Position numbers and translations under genes: made by a program
Shown here: piece after piece, positions 7,081 through 15,612 of the stretch
How the letters are laid out: each line of letters opens with the position of its first letter
Position numbering within the stretch: the stretch's first letter is position 1
Origin: Labedaea rhizosphaerae
GTDB taxonomy: Bacteria; Actinomycetota; Actinomycetes; Mycobacteriales; Pseudonocardiaceae
Direction of reading: 5' to 3'
Length of the DNA: 64,000 bases
Assembly: GCF_004362825.1 (NCBI RefSeq)
Contig: NZ_SNXZ01000001.1
Location: forward strand, 868,001 to 932,000
The notes under the pieces: generated by a model
The model's database searches: none
What the model was told of the DNA's origin: nothing
What the model saw: only the letters and a program-made list of their open reading frames with translations

Positions 7081-8943
7081 GTGACGACGCACCCTGAGGC
7101 CGAGATCCCCGGCACGCTCTTCGACGACCCCGAGACCGAGGCCCGCTGGCGTGCACGCTTCGCCGCGGCCCGGGTGTCGCTGCCGAACTGGGCGCACGAC
7201 GCCCCGGACCGCAACGTCTACGTCTCCAACGCCAGCGGCGTGTTCGAGGTCTACGCCTGGGACCGGGCCACCGACACCCACCGCCAGGTCACCGACCGGC
7301 CCAACGGCACCCTGCACGCCACCGTCAGCCCGGACGGCGAGCAGATCTGGTGGTTCGCCGACACCGACGGCGACGAGTTCGGCGTCTGGGTGGTCGAGCC
7401 GTTCGCCGGGCACCCGGCCGACGAACCGGCCGTCGAGGCCATCGCGGGCGTGCGCCGCGGCTACCCGGCCGGGCTGGAGATCGGCCGGGAGGTGCGTGCG
7501 ATCGGCGTCTCCGAGGACGACGGCACCACGATCTACACGGCGAACTCCTCGTCCGGCGGCGAACCGACGGTGATCTACCGCCACGAGAACGACGCCGGGG
7601 TCGCGGCCCTGTCCCGCGACGAGACGCTGCTGGCGATCGCGCACTCCGAGCACGGCGACTCGCGGCACCCCGCGTTGCGCGTGCTCGCGGTGGACGGCGG
7701 CGCGACCGTCGCCGAAAAGTGGGACGGCCCGGGCAAGGGCCTCGACGCGGTCGGGTTCAGCGAGGTCCGCGGCGACCAGCGGCTGCTCGTGGTGCACGAG
7801 CGGCGCGGCCGCGAGGAGCTGCTGATCTGGGACGTCGCCGCGGACACCGAGACCGAGCTCGCCATCGACCTGCCCGGCGAGGTGGCCGCCGACTGGTACC
7901 CCGACGGGTCGGCGTTGCTGGTGATGCACACCCACCAGGGTCGCAACACGTTGCACCGCTACGACATCCGGACCGGCTCGTTGTCCACACTGGATACCCC
8001 GCCGGGCACGATCGGCGCGGCCGACGCGCGGCCGGACGGCACCGTCGAGTACACGTGGTCGAGCGCCGCGCACCCCAGCGTGGTGCGCGCGCTGTTCACC
8101 GACGGCACCGACCGCGTGCTGCTGCGCCCGCCGGGTGACCGGGCGCCGGCGTCGCAGCCGCTGACCGACGCGCTCGTTCCGACCAAGGGCGGCGAGGTGC
8201 ACGCGTTGATCGCGCGCCCGGCGGGTGCCCCGGACGGCCCGTTGCCGACGCTGTTCGCCCTGCACGGCGGGCCGCACTCGGCCGACGAGGACCGGTTCTC
8301 CGCGTTCCGCGCGGTGTGGCTGGACGCCGGGTTCGCCGTGGTGCACGTGAACTACCGCGGCTCGACCGGCTACGGCTCGGCGTGGCGCGACGCCATCGAG
8401 GGCCGACCGGGCCTGACGGAGCTGGAAGACGTGGCGGCCGTGCACGCATGGGCGGTGGAGTCCGGCCTGGCCGACCCGGCGCGGTGCGTGGTGAACGGCG
8501 CCTCGTGGGGCGGGTACCTGGCGTTGCTGGCGCTGGGCACGCAGCCGGCGCTGTGGGCCGCGGGCGTCGCGACGGTGCCGGTGGCGGACTACCTGGCGGC
8601 GTACGAGGACGAGATGGAGCCGTTGCGGGCCTTCGACCGCGCGCTCTTCGGCGGGTCGCCGGAAGAGGTCCCGGACCGCTACCGCGCCTGCTCGCCGCTG
8701 ACGTACGTCGAGCAGGTCCAGGCGCCGGTGCTGGTGGTGGCCGGCGAGAACGACCCGCGCTGCCCGATCCGCCAGATCGACAACTACCTGGACCGGCTGG
8801 CTTCGCTGGGCAAGGACTACCAGGTCTACCGCTTCGACGCCGGGCACGGCTCGCTCGTGGTGGCGGAAACCCTGAAGCAGACGGCGATCGAGGTCCACTT
8901 CGTCCGCTCGGCCCTGGCCCGCGTCGCCGCCACGGCGTCGTGA
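7081..8943 (+). CDS. Prolyl oligopeptidase family (S9) serine peptidase
   Basis: The 620-aa protein has an N-terminal beta-propeller of WD/TolB-like repeats (about residues 30-350) and a C-terminal alpha/beta-hydrolase peptidase domain. The catalytic triad is visible: Ser475 in GASWGG, Asp558 in GENDPR and His589 in AGHGS, with the oxyanion/substrate segment NYRGSTGYG. This arrangement fits acylaminoacyl-peptidase or dipeptidyl-peptidase-type S9 enzymes that trim short peptides in the cytosol; no signal peptide is seen. The start is GTG 7081. It overlaps the next gene by GTGA, so the methyltransferase downstream is translationally coupled. Confidence 0.92.
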   Translation: MTTHPEAEIPGTLFDDPETEARWRARFAAARVSLPNWAHDAPDRNVYVSNASGVFEVYAWDRATDTHRQVTDRPNGTLHATVSPDGEQIWWFADTDGDEFGVWVVEPFAGHPADEPAVEAIAGVRRGYPAGLEIGREVRAIGVSEDDGTTIYTANSSSGGEPTVIYRHENDAGVAALSRDETLLAIAHSEHGDSRHPALRVLAVDGGATVAEKWDGPGKGLDAVGFSEVRGDQRLLVVHERRGREELLIWDVAADTETELAIDLPGEVAADWYPDGSALLVMHTHQGRNTLHRYDIRTGSLSTLDTPPGTIGAADARPDGTVEYTWSSAAHPSVVRALFTDGTDRVLLRPPGDRAPASQPLTDALVPTKGGEVHALIARPAGAPDGPLPTLFALHGGPHSADEDRFSAFRAVWLDAGFAVVHVNYRGSTGYGSAWRDAIEGRPGLTELEDVAAVHAWAVESGLADPARCVVNGASWGGYLALLALGTQPALWAAGVATVPVADYLAAYEDEMEPLRAFDRALFGGSPEEVPDRYRACSPLTYVEQVQAPVLVVAGENDPRCPIRQIDNYLDRLASLGKDYQVYRFDAGHGSLVVAETLKQTAIEVHFVRSALARVAATAS

Positions 8944-9554
8944 CCTGGCTGGTCGACACCCAGCGCTCCTACGACACGGTCGCCGATTCGTACGCGGACT
9001 TCGTGCGCGCGCCGCTGAACCCGCACATGCGCGCGGCCTTGTCCCTGTTCGCGTCGGAGGTCACCGGCCCGGTGGCCGACGTCGGCTGCGGACCCGGCCA
9101 GGTCACCGCGCGGCTGCGGGAGCTGGGCGTGGACGCGTTCGGCGTCGACCTGTCGCCGGGGATGATCGCCGTGGCGCGGCGGGATTTCCCGGGCTTGCGG
9201 TTCGCGGTCGGGTCGATGACCGCGTTGCCGGTGGTCTCCGGATCGCTTGGCGGGGTGCTGGCGTGGTGGTCGTTGATCCACGTGCCGGACGCCATGGTGC
9301 CTTCGGTGTTCGCGCACTTCCACCGGGCGTTGCGTCCGGGCGGCTTGCTGCAGCTCGGCTTCCACGTCGGCGACCAGACGCGGCTGAAGACCGAGGGCTA
9401 CGGCGGGCACCCGATGAAGGTGCACGTCCACCGGCGGCGGCCGGACCAGGTGGCCGCCTGGCTGCGTGCGGCCGGGTTCGAGGTGGACGCCCAGTGGCTG
9501 CTGGACCCGGACGCTGCCGTCCCCGGCGCGATCCTGTTCGCCCGCCGCCCCTGA
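8940..9554 (+). CDS. SAM-dependent methyltransferase
   Basis: The 204-aa protein shows the class I motifs VADVGCGPGQV (motif I), FGVDLSPGM (motif II), an ALPVVSGSLGG/LIHVP region and ALRPGGLLQLGFH. It is of the Methyltransf_11/25 type. Its GTG start overlaps the peptidase stop by four bases (GTGA), so it is expressed with the peptidase. Such GTGA or ATGA couplings recur throughout this window. Whether the two act in one pathway is unknown. The substrate is not predictable. Confidence 0.87.
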   Translation: MTWLVDTQRSYDTVADSYADFVRAPLNPHMRAALSLFASEVTGPVADVGCGPGQVTARLRELGVDAFGVDLSPGMIAVARRDFPGLRFAVGSMTALPVVSGSLGGVLAWWSLIHVPDAMVPSVFAHFHRALRPGGLLQLGFHVGDQTRLKTEGYGGHPMKVHVHRRRPDQVAAWLRAAGFEVDAQWLLDPDAAVPGAILFARRP

Positions 9555-9570
9555 CCTCCCGCTGACTCAC

Positions 9571-9609
9571 TTTTCCACAGGCACCCAGTTGTCCACAGAT
9601 CCATCCACA
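9571..9609 (+). promoter_or_regulatory. Cluster of DnaA-box-like 9-mers
   Basis: TTTTCCACA (9571-9579), TTGTCCACA (9589-9597) and CCATCCACA (9601-9609) lie in the same orientation within 39 bp. TTGTCCACA is the actinobacterial DnaA-box consensus; the others deviate by one and three bases. The 220-bp gap between convergent genes (9555-9774) also holds a possible -10 element TAGACT near 9634-9639 and a GCCCCC/GGGGGC hairpin near 9655-9680. No coding frame is convincing here. Confidence 0.4.
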
Positions 9610-9774
9610 AGCCGTTCCGGCCCTGGCAAACCGATAGACTGGACCTCAGGGGTGCCCCCGGTGGCGGGTGGGGGCTTGCGTTACGCGAGAGTCGCATTAG
9701 GACAGTCGAGAGCGCGGGCGGCGGTCGAAGCGGATTGCCTGGCGGCGGCCCGAAATCGGCGCAAAGGTTGGGGC

Positions 9775-10737
9775 TCAGGCCAAGAGCTGACGGGCGCGGT
9801 CCAGTCGAGCCGCCCACCACGCCGCCCGCTCCTCGTCCCGCATCCGGTACCGCTCCAGCAATTCCGGCGACGGGTCCACCGGCGACGTGGGCACGGCAAG
9901 CGCGCCGTCGACCGGGATCGCAGACGCCGCAACGACATCTCCCTCGAACAACCGCACGGTTCCCAGCCCGCACGCGAAGTCCAACGCGGGCAACGCCCCC
10001 GCCAGCGCCAGCTCCGCCCCCATCCCCACCGAGGTCTCCAACGCCGACGACACCACGCACGGCAACCCGGCCGCCTCCGCCACCCGCAACGCCCGCCGCA
10101 CCCCGCCCAGCGGCGTGCACTTGATCACGGCCACGTCCGCCGCCCCGGCCACCGCGACGCGCATCGGGTCCTCGGCCGTCCGGATCGACTCGTCCGCCGC
10201 GATCGGCACGTCGACCTGCGCGCGAACCTCGGCCAGTTCGGCCAGCGACCGGCACGGCTGCTCCACGTACTGCAGACCACCGGCGGCCGCGTCCAGCTCA
10301 CGGATCGCCGTCACGGCCTCGGGAACCGACCACGCGGCGTTGGCATCGACCCGCACAAAACCGGACGGCCCCAGCGCCGAACGCACCGCCGCCACCCGGG
10401 CCGCGTCGTCGGCCAGCGGTCCCTCGGCCACCTTCACCTTCGCGGTGGCGCAACCCGACGCGCGCACCAGGTCGAAGGCGGCAGAAGGGGAAACCACCGG
10501 AACGGTGCAGTTCACCGGCACCGAGGTCCGCACCGGCGCGGGCCACCCGACAGTGCACTGCTCCACCGCGGTGGCCAGCCACGCGGCCGCGACCGCATCC
10601 GGGTACTCCGGGAACGGGCAGAACTCGCCCCACCCGGCGTCGCCGCGCAGCAGCATCCCCTCGCGCACGGTGATCCCGCGGAACCGCGTCCGCAGCGGGA
10701 TGGCGTACGGCACCGCGTCGGCGAAGTCGACCTTCAT
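9775..10737 (-). CDS. menC: o-Succinylbenzoate synthase
   Basis: This 320-aa enolase-superfamily enzyme dehydrates SHCHC to o-succinylbenzoate in menaquinone synthesis. The catalytic residues of the MLE/OSBS subgroup are present: K100/K102 in AKVKV, metal ligands D131 (VDAN), E159 (VEQP) and D182 (AADES), and K206 in VIKCTPLGG on the opposite face. Length is right for the short actinobacterial OSBS. The ATG at 10737 overlaps the stop of the upstream FMN reductase gene by four bases (ATGA); upstream-extended starts run into that gene. N-acylamino acid racemase activity is a possible alternative in this family. Confidence 0.88.
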   Translation of the reverse strand: MKVDFADAVPYAIPLRTRFRGITVREGMLLRGDAGWGEFCPFPEYPDAVAAAWLATAVEQCTVGWPAPVRTSVPVNCTVPVVSPSAAFDLVRASGCATAKVKVAEGPLADDAARVAAVRSALGPSGFVRVDANAAWSVPEAVTAIRELDAAAGGLQYVEQPCRSLAELAEVRAQVDVPIAADESIRTAEDPMRVAVAGAADVAVIKCTPLGGVRRALRVAEAAGLPCVVSSALETSVGMGAELALAGALPALDFACGLGTVRLFEGDVVAASAIPVDGALAVPTSPVDPSPELLERYRMRDEERAAWWAARLDRARQLLA

Positions 10738-11291
10738 CGGTGCGCCAGCGCGAACTCCACGACCTGCACGCCGACGGTCCGCAACCGCTGGGTGACGTCG
10801 TCGTTCGTGCACCCGCCGACGCCGTCGAACTCGACCTCGGCGGAGTTCACCGCGACGCCGAGCGGGGTCGGCCAGCCGCGCAGCGAGTGCACGATCGAGC
10901 GCAGCGCCGTCAAGGTGGTCACCGCCGCCTGCCAGCCGAGCGCGGTGGCCACGCAGCCCACGGCCCGCCCGTCCAGGTACGGCCGGGGCGCGTCCCGCAG
11001 ATCCTCGATGTAGTCCAGGGCGTTCTTGACCAGCCCGGACACCGTGCCGTGGTAGCCGGGTGAGACGAGCACGACGCCGTCGGCCTCGGCCAGCTCGGCG
11101 ACGAGCCGGCTCGCGGCGGGCGAACGCTCCGGCACGGCTGGGTCGTAGAACGGCAGCACGAGATCGGCGCCGGTGATCAGGCTGGTCTTCGCACCGGCCT
11201 CCTGCGCGCCCTCCAACGCCAGGCGCACGGCCCGCTCGGACTGCGAGTCGCCACGCAGCGACCCACCAATACCCACCACCGTGACGGTCAC
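10734..11291 (-). CDS. NADPH-dependent FMN reductase-like flavoprotein
   Basis: The 185-aa protein has the flavodoxin-like phosphate loop GIGGSLRGDSQS and the FMN_red motif SPGYHGTVSGLVKNALDYIEDL that contacts the isoalloxazine ring. These enzymes reduce FMN or quinones and azo compounds with NAD(P)H. A GTG at 11291 is chosen: AAGGA lies 8-9 bases upstream and it places the phosphate loop at the N-terminus as usual. It is the first gene of a two-gene unit with menC, coupled by ATGA, which hints at a role near menaquinone metabolism, although this is inference. Confidence 0.85.
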   Translation of the reverse strand: MTVTVVGIGGSLRGDSQSERAVRLALEGAQEAGAKTSLITGADLVLPFYDPAVPERSPAASRLVAELAEADGVVLVSPGYHGTVSGLVKNALDYIEDLRDAPRPYLDGRAVGCVATALGWQAAVTTLTALRSIVHSLRGWPTPLGVAVNSAEVEFDGVGGCTNDDVTQRLRTVGVQVVEFALAHR

Positions 11292-11434
11292 GGTCTTCGA
11301 TCCTTCCGCACCAGGGGCCGAAGAGTCGACCGTACGACCTCCACCGAAGTCGAGGTCCAGCCCGTTGTGATCACCCTTACGCCGTCGCCTACCGAGCAGT
11401 AACGTCACGGTGTCAAACGGAACAGGAGGCATCG

Positions 11435-12586
11435 ATGGCCCTCAGGGCGGTGCAACTGCTCGAGCGAGTCCCGATATCCGTGCAGGCCACCATCGCGAGA
11501 GCGCTGTTCGGCCTGCCCAAACCGGTCCGCAGGCTGCTGATCGGCGCGCCGGTGCGCCTCGACGGGCAGGAACTGGCCTCCGACGCCCAACTGCTGCTCT
11601 GGCTCGACAAGCTGACCGACGCGAGCATGGTGCAGAGCCGGGACCACGTCATCGCCCGCACGGCGCTCGACGCGAAGTCCGAGATCGTCCGCAAGCGCGA
11701 CGTCGAACCGGTGGACGTGCGCACGGTCGAGGTCGCCGGCGCGGAGGGCCCGTTGCAGGCGCGGCTCTACACCCCCGCCAAGGCGCCGGACGACGGTCCG
11801 CTGCTGGTCTTCTACCACGGCGGCGGGTGGGTGATCGGCAGCTTGGGCACCCACGACAACCTGTGCCGGTTCATCGCCGCGAACGGCGAGCTGCGGGTGC
11901 TCTCGGTCGACTACCGGCTCGCGCCGGAGGCGCCGTTCCCGGCCGCGGCCGACGACGCGCTCGCCGCGTTCCGGTGGGCGGTCAAGCACGCGGCCGACCT
12001 CGGCGCGAACCCGGACGCGATCGCGGTCGGCGGGGACAGCGCGGGCGGGAACCTCGCGGCCGTGACCAGCTACCTGGCCAGCAAACGGCGCGGCGCGCAG
12101 CCGGCGTTCCAGTTGCTCTTCTACCCAGGCGTCGACGCGAGCGTGCGCAGGCCGTCGCGGGAGCTGTTCGCCGAGGGCTTCTTCCTCACCTCGCGCGAGA
12201 TGGACTGGTTCCTGGGGCATTACGCGCCCGACGAGGCGAGCCGGACCGACCCGAAGCTCTCGCCGCTGCTCGCGAGCAACCTGGCCGGCTTGCCGCCCGC
12301 GTACATCACGACGGCCGGGTTCGACCCGCTGCGCGACGAGGGCGAGGCTTACGCGCGCAAGCTCGGTGAGGCGGGCGTGCCGGTGGTGCTGCGCCGGCAC
12401 GCGGATCTGATCCACGGATTCGCGAACTTCATCGGCCTCGGGACGCGATTCACGGAGGCCGTTTCCGAGGCGATCGGCGCGCTGCGCACGGGCCTGGCAA
12501 TGGGGTCGATGGGATCACCGGGATCGTCGGCAACCACGAAACCGGCGCAACCGCGAAAACGCAGTACGCCGGCAAAGAAACAATAA
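11435..12586 (+). CDS. Alpha/beta hydrolase, hormone-sensitive-lipase family esterase
   Basis: The 383-aa protein belongs to the HSL family (bacterial lipase family IV): oxyanion motif HGGGW at 128-132, nucleophile Ser202 in GDSAGG (200-205), acid in TAGFDPLRDEG and His in HADLIHGF. An N-terminal cap region of about 100 residues precedes the core. The C-terminal tail after about residue 355 is Pro/Ser/Lys-rich, low-complexity and ends in a basic run, which is not part of the fold. The start is ATG 11435 with AGGAGG seven bases upstream. Likely an esterase of short acyl chains. It is followed by a strong terminator. Confidence 0.92.
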   Translation: MALRAVQLLERVPISVQATIARALFGLPKPVRRLLIGAPVRLDGQELASDAQLLLWLDKLTDASMVQSRDHVIARTALDAKSEIVRKRDVEPVDVRTVEVAGAEGPLQARLYTPAKAPDDGPLLVFYHGGGWVIGSLGTHDNLCRFIAANGELRVLSVDYRLAPEAPFPAAADDALAAFRWAVKHAADLGANPDAIAVGGDSAGGNLAAVTSYLASKRRGAQPAFQLLFYPGVDASVRRPSRELFAEGFFLTSREMDWFLGHYAPDEASRTDPKLSPLLASNLAGLPPAYITTAGFDPLRDEGEAYARKLGEAGVPVVLRRHADLIHGFANFIGLGTRFTEAVSEAIGALRTGLAMGSMGSPGSSATTKPAQPRKRSTPAKKQ

Positions 12587-12592
12587 GTGTCG

Positions 12593-12636
12593 CTCCGGCC
12601 GTGGGTCACCCGGTGCCTGGTGACCCACGGCCGGAG
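12593..12636. terminator. Bidirectional hairpin terminator
   Basis: A perfect 18-bp stem, CTCCGGCCGTGGGTCACC (12593-12610) with its complement at 12619-12636, encloses an 8-base loop. It lies between two convergent genes. There is no T tract, as is common in high-GC actinobacteria. Confidence 0.8.
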
Positions 12637-12650
12637 GCGCTCCCCCGCCT

Positions 12651-13133
12651 CTAGGGAGCGGGCACCGGCACTGGCAGCGGTGGCACCGGGACGGGGATGG
12701 GGACAGGCAACGCCCCCAGCAACGCCGCGAGGAGCGCCTGCACCGCGCTCAGCAGACCTTGCAGCAGGCCACCGAGCAGGGTCAGGGGATCCGGCAGCGA
12801 CGGCAGGTCCCGCTGGGCCTGCGCGGCCTTCTGATCAGCGACATCGGCCATGTTCATGGTGCTGCGCTCGACCGGCAGGTTGTGCACGGCGGCCAGTTGC
12901 GGGCGCAGGTCGTCGACGGCCTTGATCACGCCGGGGAGGTCCTTGGCGTCGATCGAGGACTTCAACTGGTCGTGCAGCGCCTGCAGCGTGGCGGCCGCGG
13001 ACTGGGTCGCCGAGGCACCGGTGCCGTGGCCCTCGGTGCCCGTCGGGCTCGCCGCGGCCATCGCCGCGCCGGACAGGGAAAGCACGCTGCCCGTGACGAC
13101 TACCGCGACCAGCCGCATGAATCCTTTTCTCAT
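12651..13133 (-). CDS. Secreted protein of unknown function with Pro-Val tail
   Basis: The 160-aa product begins MRKGFMRLVAVVV and has a clear Sec signal peptide ending near AMAAASPTG. The mature part has a predicted helical region (residues about 50-110, rich in Ala/Gln/Leu/Asp), a hydrophobic segment LLGGLLQGLLSAVQALLAALLGAL, and an unusual C-terminal tail of alternating Pro and Val (PVPIPVPVPPLPVP). The ATG at 13133 is preferred since GGAG lies six bases upstream. No family is recognised. The tail could span or bind cell wall. No gene partner: it faces the esterase across a shared terminator, and 252 bp without visible genes lie upstream. Confidence 0.7.
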   Translation of the reverse strand: MRKGFMRLVAVVVTGSVLSLSGAAMAAASPTGTEGHGTGASATQSAAATLQALHDQLKSSIDAKDLPGVIKAVDDLRPQLAAVHNLPVERSTMNMADVADQKAAQAQRDLPSLPDPLTLLGGLLQGLLSAVQALLAALLGALPVPIPVPVPPLPVPVPAP

Positions 13134-13385
13134 CGGCAACTCCATCCTGGGTATTTCCTCGGCCACCTCATGGTTGACCGGAAATAGCGGATGCGCTAGC
13201 CGCGCCGAAAGTCGAAACAATGTTTGTTGCGCAATGGGTCATTACCGCACACCCATTTCCGGTCGGGCGCCCATCGAACGGGTGACGGCCGCGCACGCAA
13301 CGCAGCCGGGCGGTCCGGTCGAGGCCGAGGCGTCGAGCGCGGGTAATCCGTCCGAGACCGCGACACACCCCGATCGGTGCGACTT

Positions 13386-13985
13386 TCAGAGCGGCAGGCC
13401 CTGCTGCAGGTGTTCGAGCGCCCGGTCCATGGTCTCGATGTAGGTCTTCATCGGCTGCTCGAGCGCCTCGGAGAACCCGGTCAGCGCGGTGCCGAGCACG
13501 ACGCCCGCGAAGTTGCGCACCTCGAAGTCGGCGGGGTCCCGGCCGACCCGTTTCGCCACCTGTTCGGCGAACACCGCCACCGACTCCGAGAGCCGCAGCA
13601 GCACCGCGGCCCGCAGTTCGGGCACCGACGCAATCAGCACCTGGCGGTGGCGCTCGAGTTCCCAGTCCTCCTCGGACAGGTTGCCGAACACGTCGGTCAG
13701 CGTGGCCCGCAGCGCCTCCAGCGGGGTCATCTCCGGCGGCTGGTTCTGGAACGACTCGAAGGCCACCGGGTCGATGTCGTCGGCGAGGACGACCTCTTCC
13801 TTGGTCGGGAAGTAGCGGAAGAAGGTGCTCGGCGAGACCTCCGCGGCCTCGGCGATCTGCTCGACGGTCGTGGCCGCGTAGCCCTGCTCGGTGAACAGGC
13901 GCATCGCGTGGTCGCGGATCGCCCTGCGCGTGCGCGCCTTCTTCCGCTCCCGGAGCCCGGGGCGATCATCCGACGGCTGCGCCAT
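13386..13985 (-). CDS. TetR family transcriptional regulator
   Basis: The 199-aa protein has the TetR N-terminal HTH (RRAIRDHAMRLFTEQGYAATTVEQIAEAAEVSPSTFFRYFPTKEEVV in pattern) and an MftR-like C-terminal ligand domain. The ATG at 13985 overlaps the end of the upstream MFS gene by 20 bp; GGAAG lies nine bases upstream. A longer start at 14030 is possible but would deepen the overlap. Being the second gene of an operon with the transporter, it probably represses its own operon through a site near 15500-15545. The inducer is unknown. Confidence 0.88.
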   Translation of the reverse strand: MAQPSDDRPGLRERKKARTRRAIRDHAMRLFTEQGYAATTVEQIAEAAEVSPSTFFRYFPTKEEVVLADDIDPVAFESFQNQPPEMTPLEALRATLTDVFGNLSEEDWELERHRQVLIASVPELRAAVLLRLSESVAVFAEQVAKRVGRDPADFEVRNFAGVVLGTALTGFSEALEQPMKTYIETMDRALEHLQQGLPL

Positions 13986-15480
13986 CCTTCGATTCTTCCG
14001 TTCCGACCGGCTTGGGCTCAACAGCGCCACGCCCGGGCATGAAAACCGCCGCCGCGAACACGCCGAGCAGCGAGATCGCCGCGCACACCAGCAACATCGA
14101 GTCCATGCCGTGCACGAACGCCCCGCGCGCGGAATCGAGCAGTGCGGGTGCCTGCTTGGCCACCGCGACCGCCGAGTTCACGCTGTCCCGCGCCGCGTCG
14201 GCGACCGCGGGCGGGAGCCCGGCCGTGTCGAGGTGGTCGCGGTAGCCGCTGTTCAGGATGGTGCCGAGGACGGCGATGCCGATCGTGCCGCCGGCCTGGC
14301 GCAGCGCCGTGATCAGCGACGACCCCGAGCCGGACCGCGATGCGGGCAGCGCACCGAGGGCCGCGTTCATGGCCGCGGGCATGGCGAACCCGAGGCCCGC
14401 ACCCATCAGCGCCGTCCAGGTCGCGATGAAGCCGAATCCGGAGTGGACGGACGAGGTGGCGCCGATCGCCAGCCCACCGGCGATCAGGAGGTAGCCGAAC
14501 GCGATGATCACGCGGGGGCCGAACCGCGCGACCGCCTTCTCCCCGACCCGCGCGCCCACGAGCAGCCCGCCGATCATCGGCAGCAGCCGCAGGCCGGCGC
14601 CGAGCGCGTCGGCCCCGCCGACCGACTGGAAGAACTGCGGCACCGTGAACATCAGGCCGAACATCGAGAAGTTGACCAATGTGCTGAGCGTCGCGCCCCA
14701 CGCGAAGCTGCGCGAGCGGAAGAGCCCGAGGTCGACCAGGGCGTCGGGCCGCCGCTGCGACCGGACGAACACCACCCCGGTCACCACCGCGATGGCGAGG
14801 CAGACCAGCGCCGTGGCGTCGGAGAAGTCGTGGTCGCCGACGCGGATCACGCCGTAGGTCAGGGCGAGCAGCGCGACGCTGGAGAGCAGCGTGCCGCGCA
14901 CGTCGATGCGGACGGGTTCGTCGCTGCGCGACTCCGGCACGAGGAAGACGACCGCGAGGACGGCGAGCGCGATCAGCGGGACGTTGATCAGGAAGACCGA
15001 GCCCCACCAGTAGTTGTCGAGCAGCCAGCCGCCGAGGATCGGCCCGAGCGGCAAGCCCAGGGCGACCGACGTGACCCAGACCGTCAGGGCCTTGGAGAGC
15101 TCGTCCTTGGTGAACATCACCGGGAGGACGGCCATGGACAGCGGCATCATGAACGCCGCGCCAACCCCCAGCGCGGTGCGGGCGGCGATGAGCGTGCCGG
15201 CGTCCCCGGCGAACGCGCAGGCGAGCGAGGCCAGCCCGAACACCACCAGGGCGCCGACCAGCAAACGCTTGCGGCCATACCGGTCACCCAGCATCCCCGC
15301 AGGCAGGACGATCCCGGCGAGCACCAGCGTGTAGGCGTTCGCGATCCACTGCAGTTGACTGGTGGAAGCCTGCAGGTCCACCGCCATCGTCGGCACGGCG
15401 ACGGTGAGCACCGTCGTGTCGAGCCCGATCGTCAGCGTGCCCAACGCCAGCGCGCCCAGCGCCAGCCACCGTGCGTTCAT
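13966..15480 (-). CDS. MFS drug transporter, EmrB/QacA (DHA2) family
   Basis: The 504-aa protein has the 14-helix DHA2 layout. Signatures include LDTTVLTVAVPTMAVDL in helix 1, GMLGDRYGRKRLL in the 2-3 loop, the antiporter motif LPLGPILGGWLLDNYWWGSVFLINVP spread over helix 5 and 6, and SGSGSSLITALRQAGGTIG in the second half. Such proteins export cationic or hydrophobic drugs with proton antiport. It is first in a two-gene operon with the overlapping TetR gene. A GGGGA ribosome site lies upstream of the ATG at 15480. A natural antibiotic or dye is a plausible substrate but not shown. Confidence 0.92.
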   Translation of the reverse strand: MNARWLALGALALGTLTIGLDTTVLTVAVPTMAVDLQASTSQLQWIANAYTLVLAGIVLPAGMLGDRYGRKRLLVGALVVFGLASLACAFAGDAGTLIAARTALGVGAAFMMPLSMAVLPVMFTKDELSKALTVWVTSVALGLPLGPILGGWLLDNYWWGSVFLINVPLIALAVLAVVFLVPESRSDEPVRIDVRGTLLSSVALLALTYGVIRVGDHDFSDATALVCLAIAVVTGVVFVRSQRRPDALVDLGLFRSRSFAWGATLSTLVNFSMFGLMFTVPQFFQSVGGADALGAGLRLLPMIGGLLVGARVGEKAVARFGPRVIIAFGYLLIAGGLAIGATSSVHSGFGFIATWTALMGAGLGFAMPAAMNAALGALPASRSGSGSSLITALRQAGGTIGIAVLGTILNSGYRDHLDTAGLPPAVADAARDSVNSAVAVAKQAPALLDSARGAFVHGMDSMLLVCAAISLLGVFAAAVFMPGRGAVEPKPVGTEESKDGAAVG

Positions 15481-15523
15481 GACAGTCCCCTCTAGTTGGC
15501 ATTGGCTCGATTTTGAGAGTAGC

Positions 15524-15545
15524 TGTCACTTTCTGAGATGTCACT
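15524..15545. promoter_or_regulatory. Direct repeat TGTCACT upstream of the MFS/TetR operon
   Basis: TGTCACT occurs at 15524-15530 and 15539-15545, 15 bp apart, in the AT-richer gap between the divergent MFS genes. On the minus strand it reads AGTGACA twice. It is the only repeated motif in the gap, so it is a candidate TetR operator or promoter element. The fit to a classical palindrome is weak. Confidence 0.35.
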
Positions 15546-15612
15546 CGGCTTTGCGTCACACCGCCCGGTAATCGACTTGCACGGCCGTACCAGTCTTTGG
15601 TGCCATCGAGGC

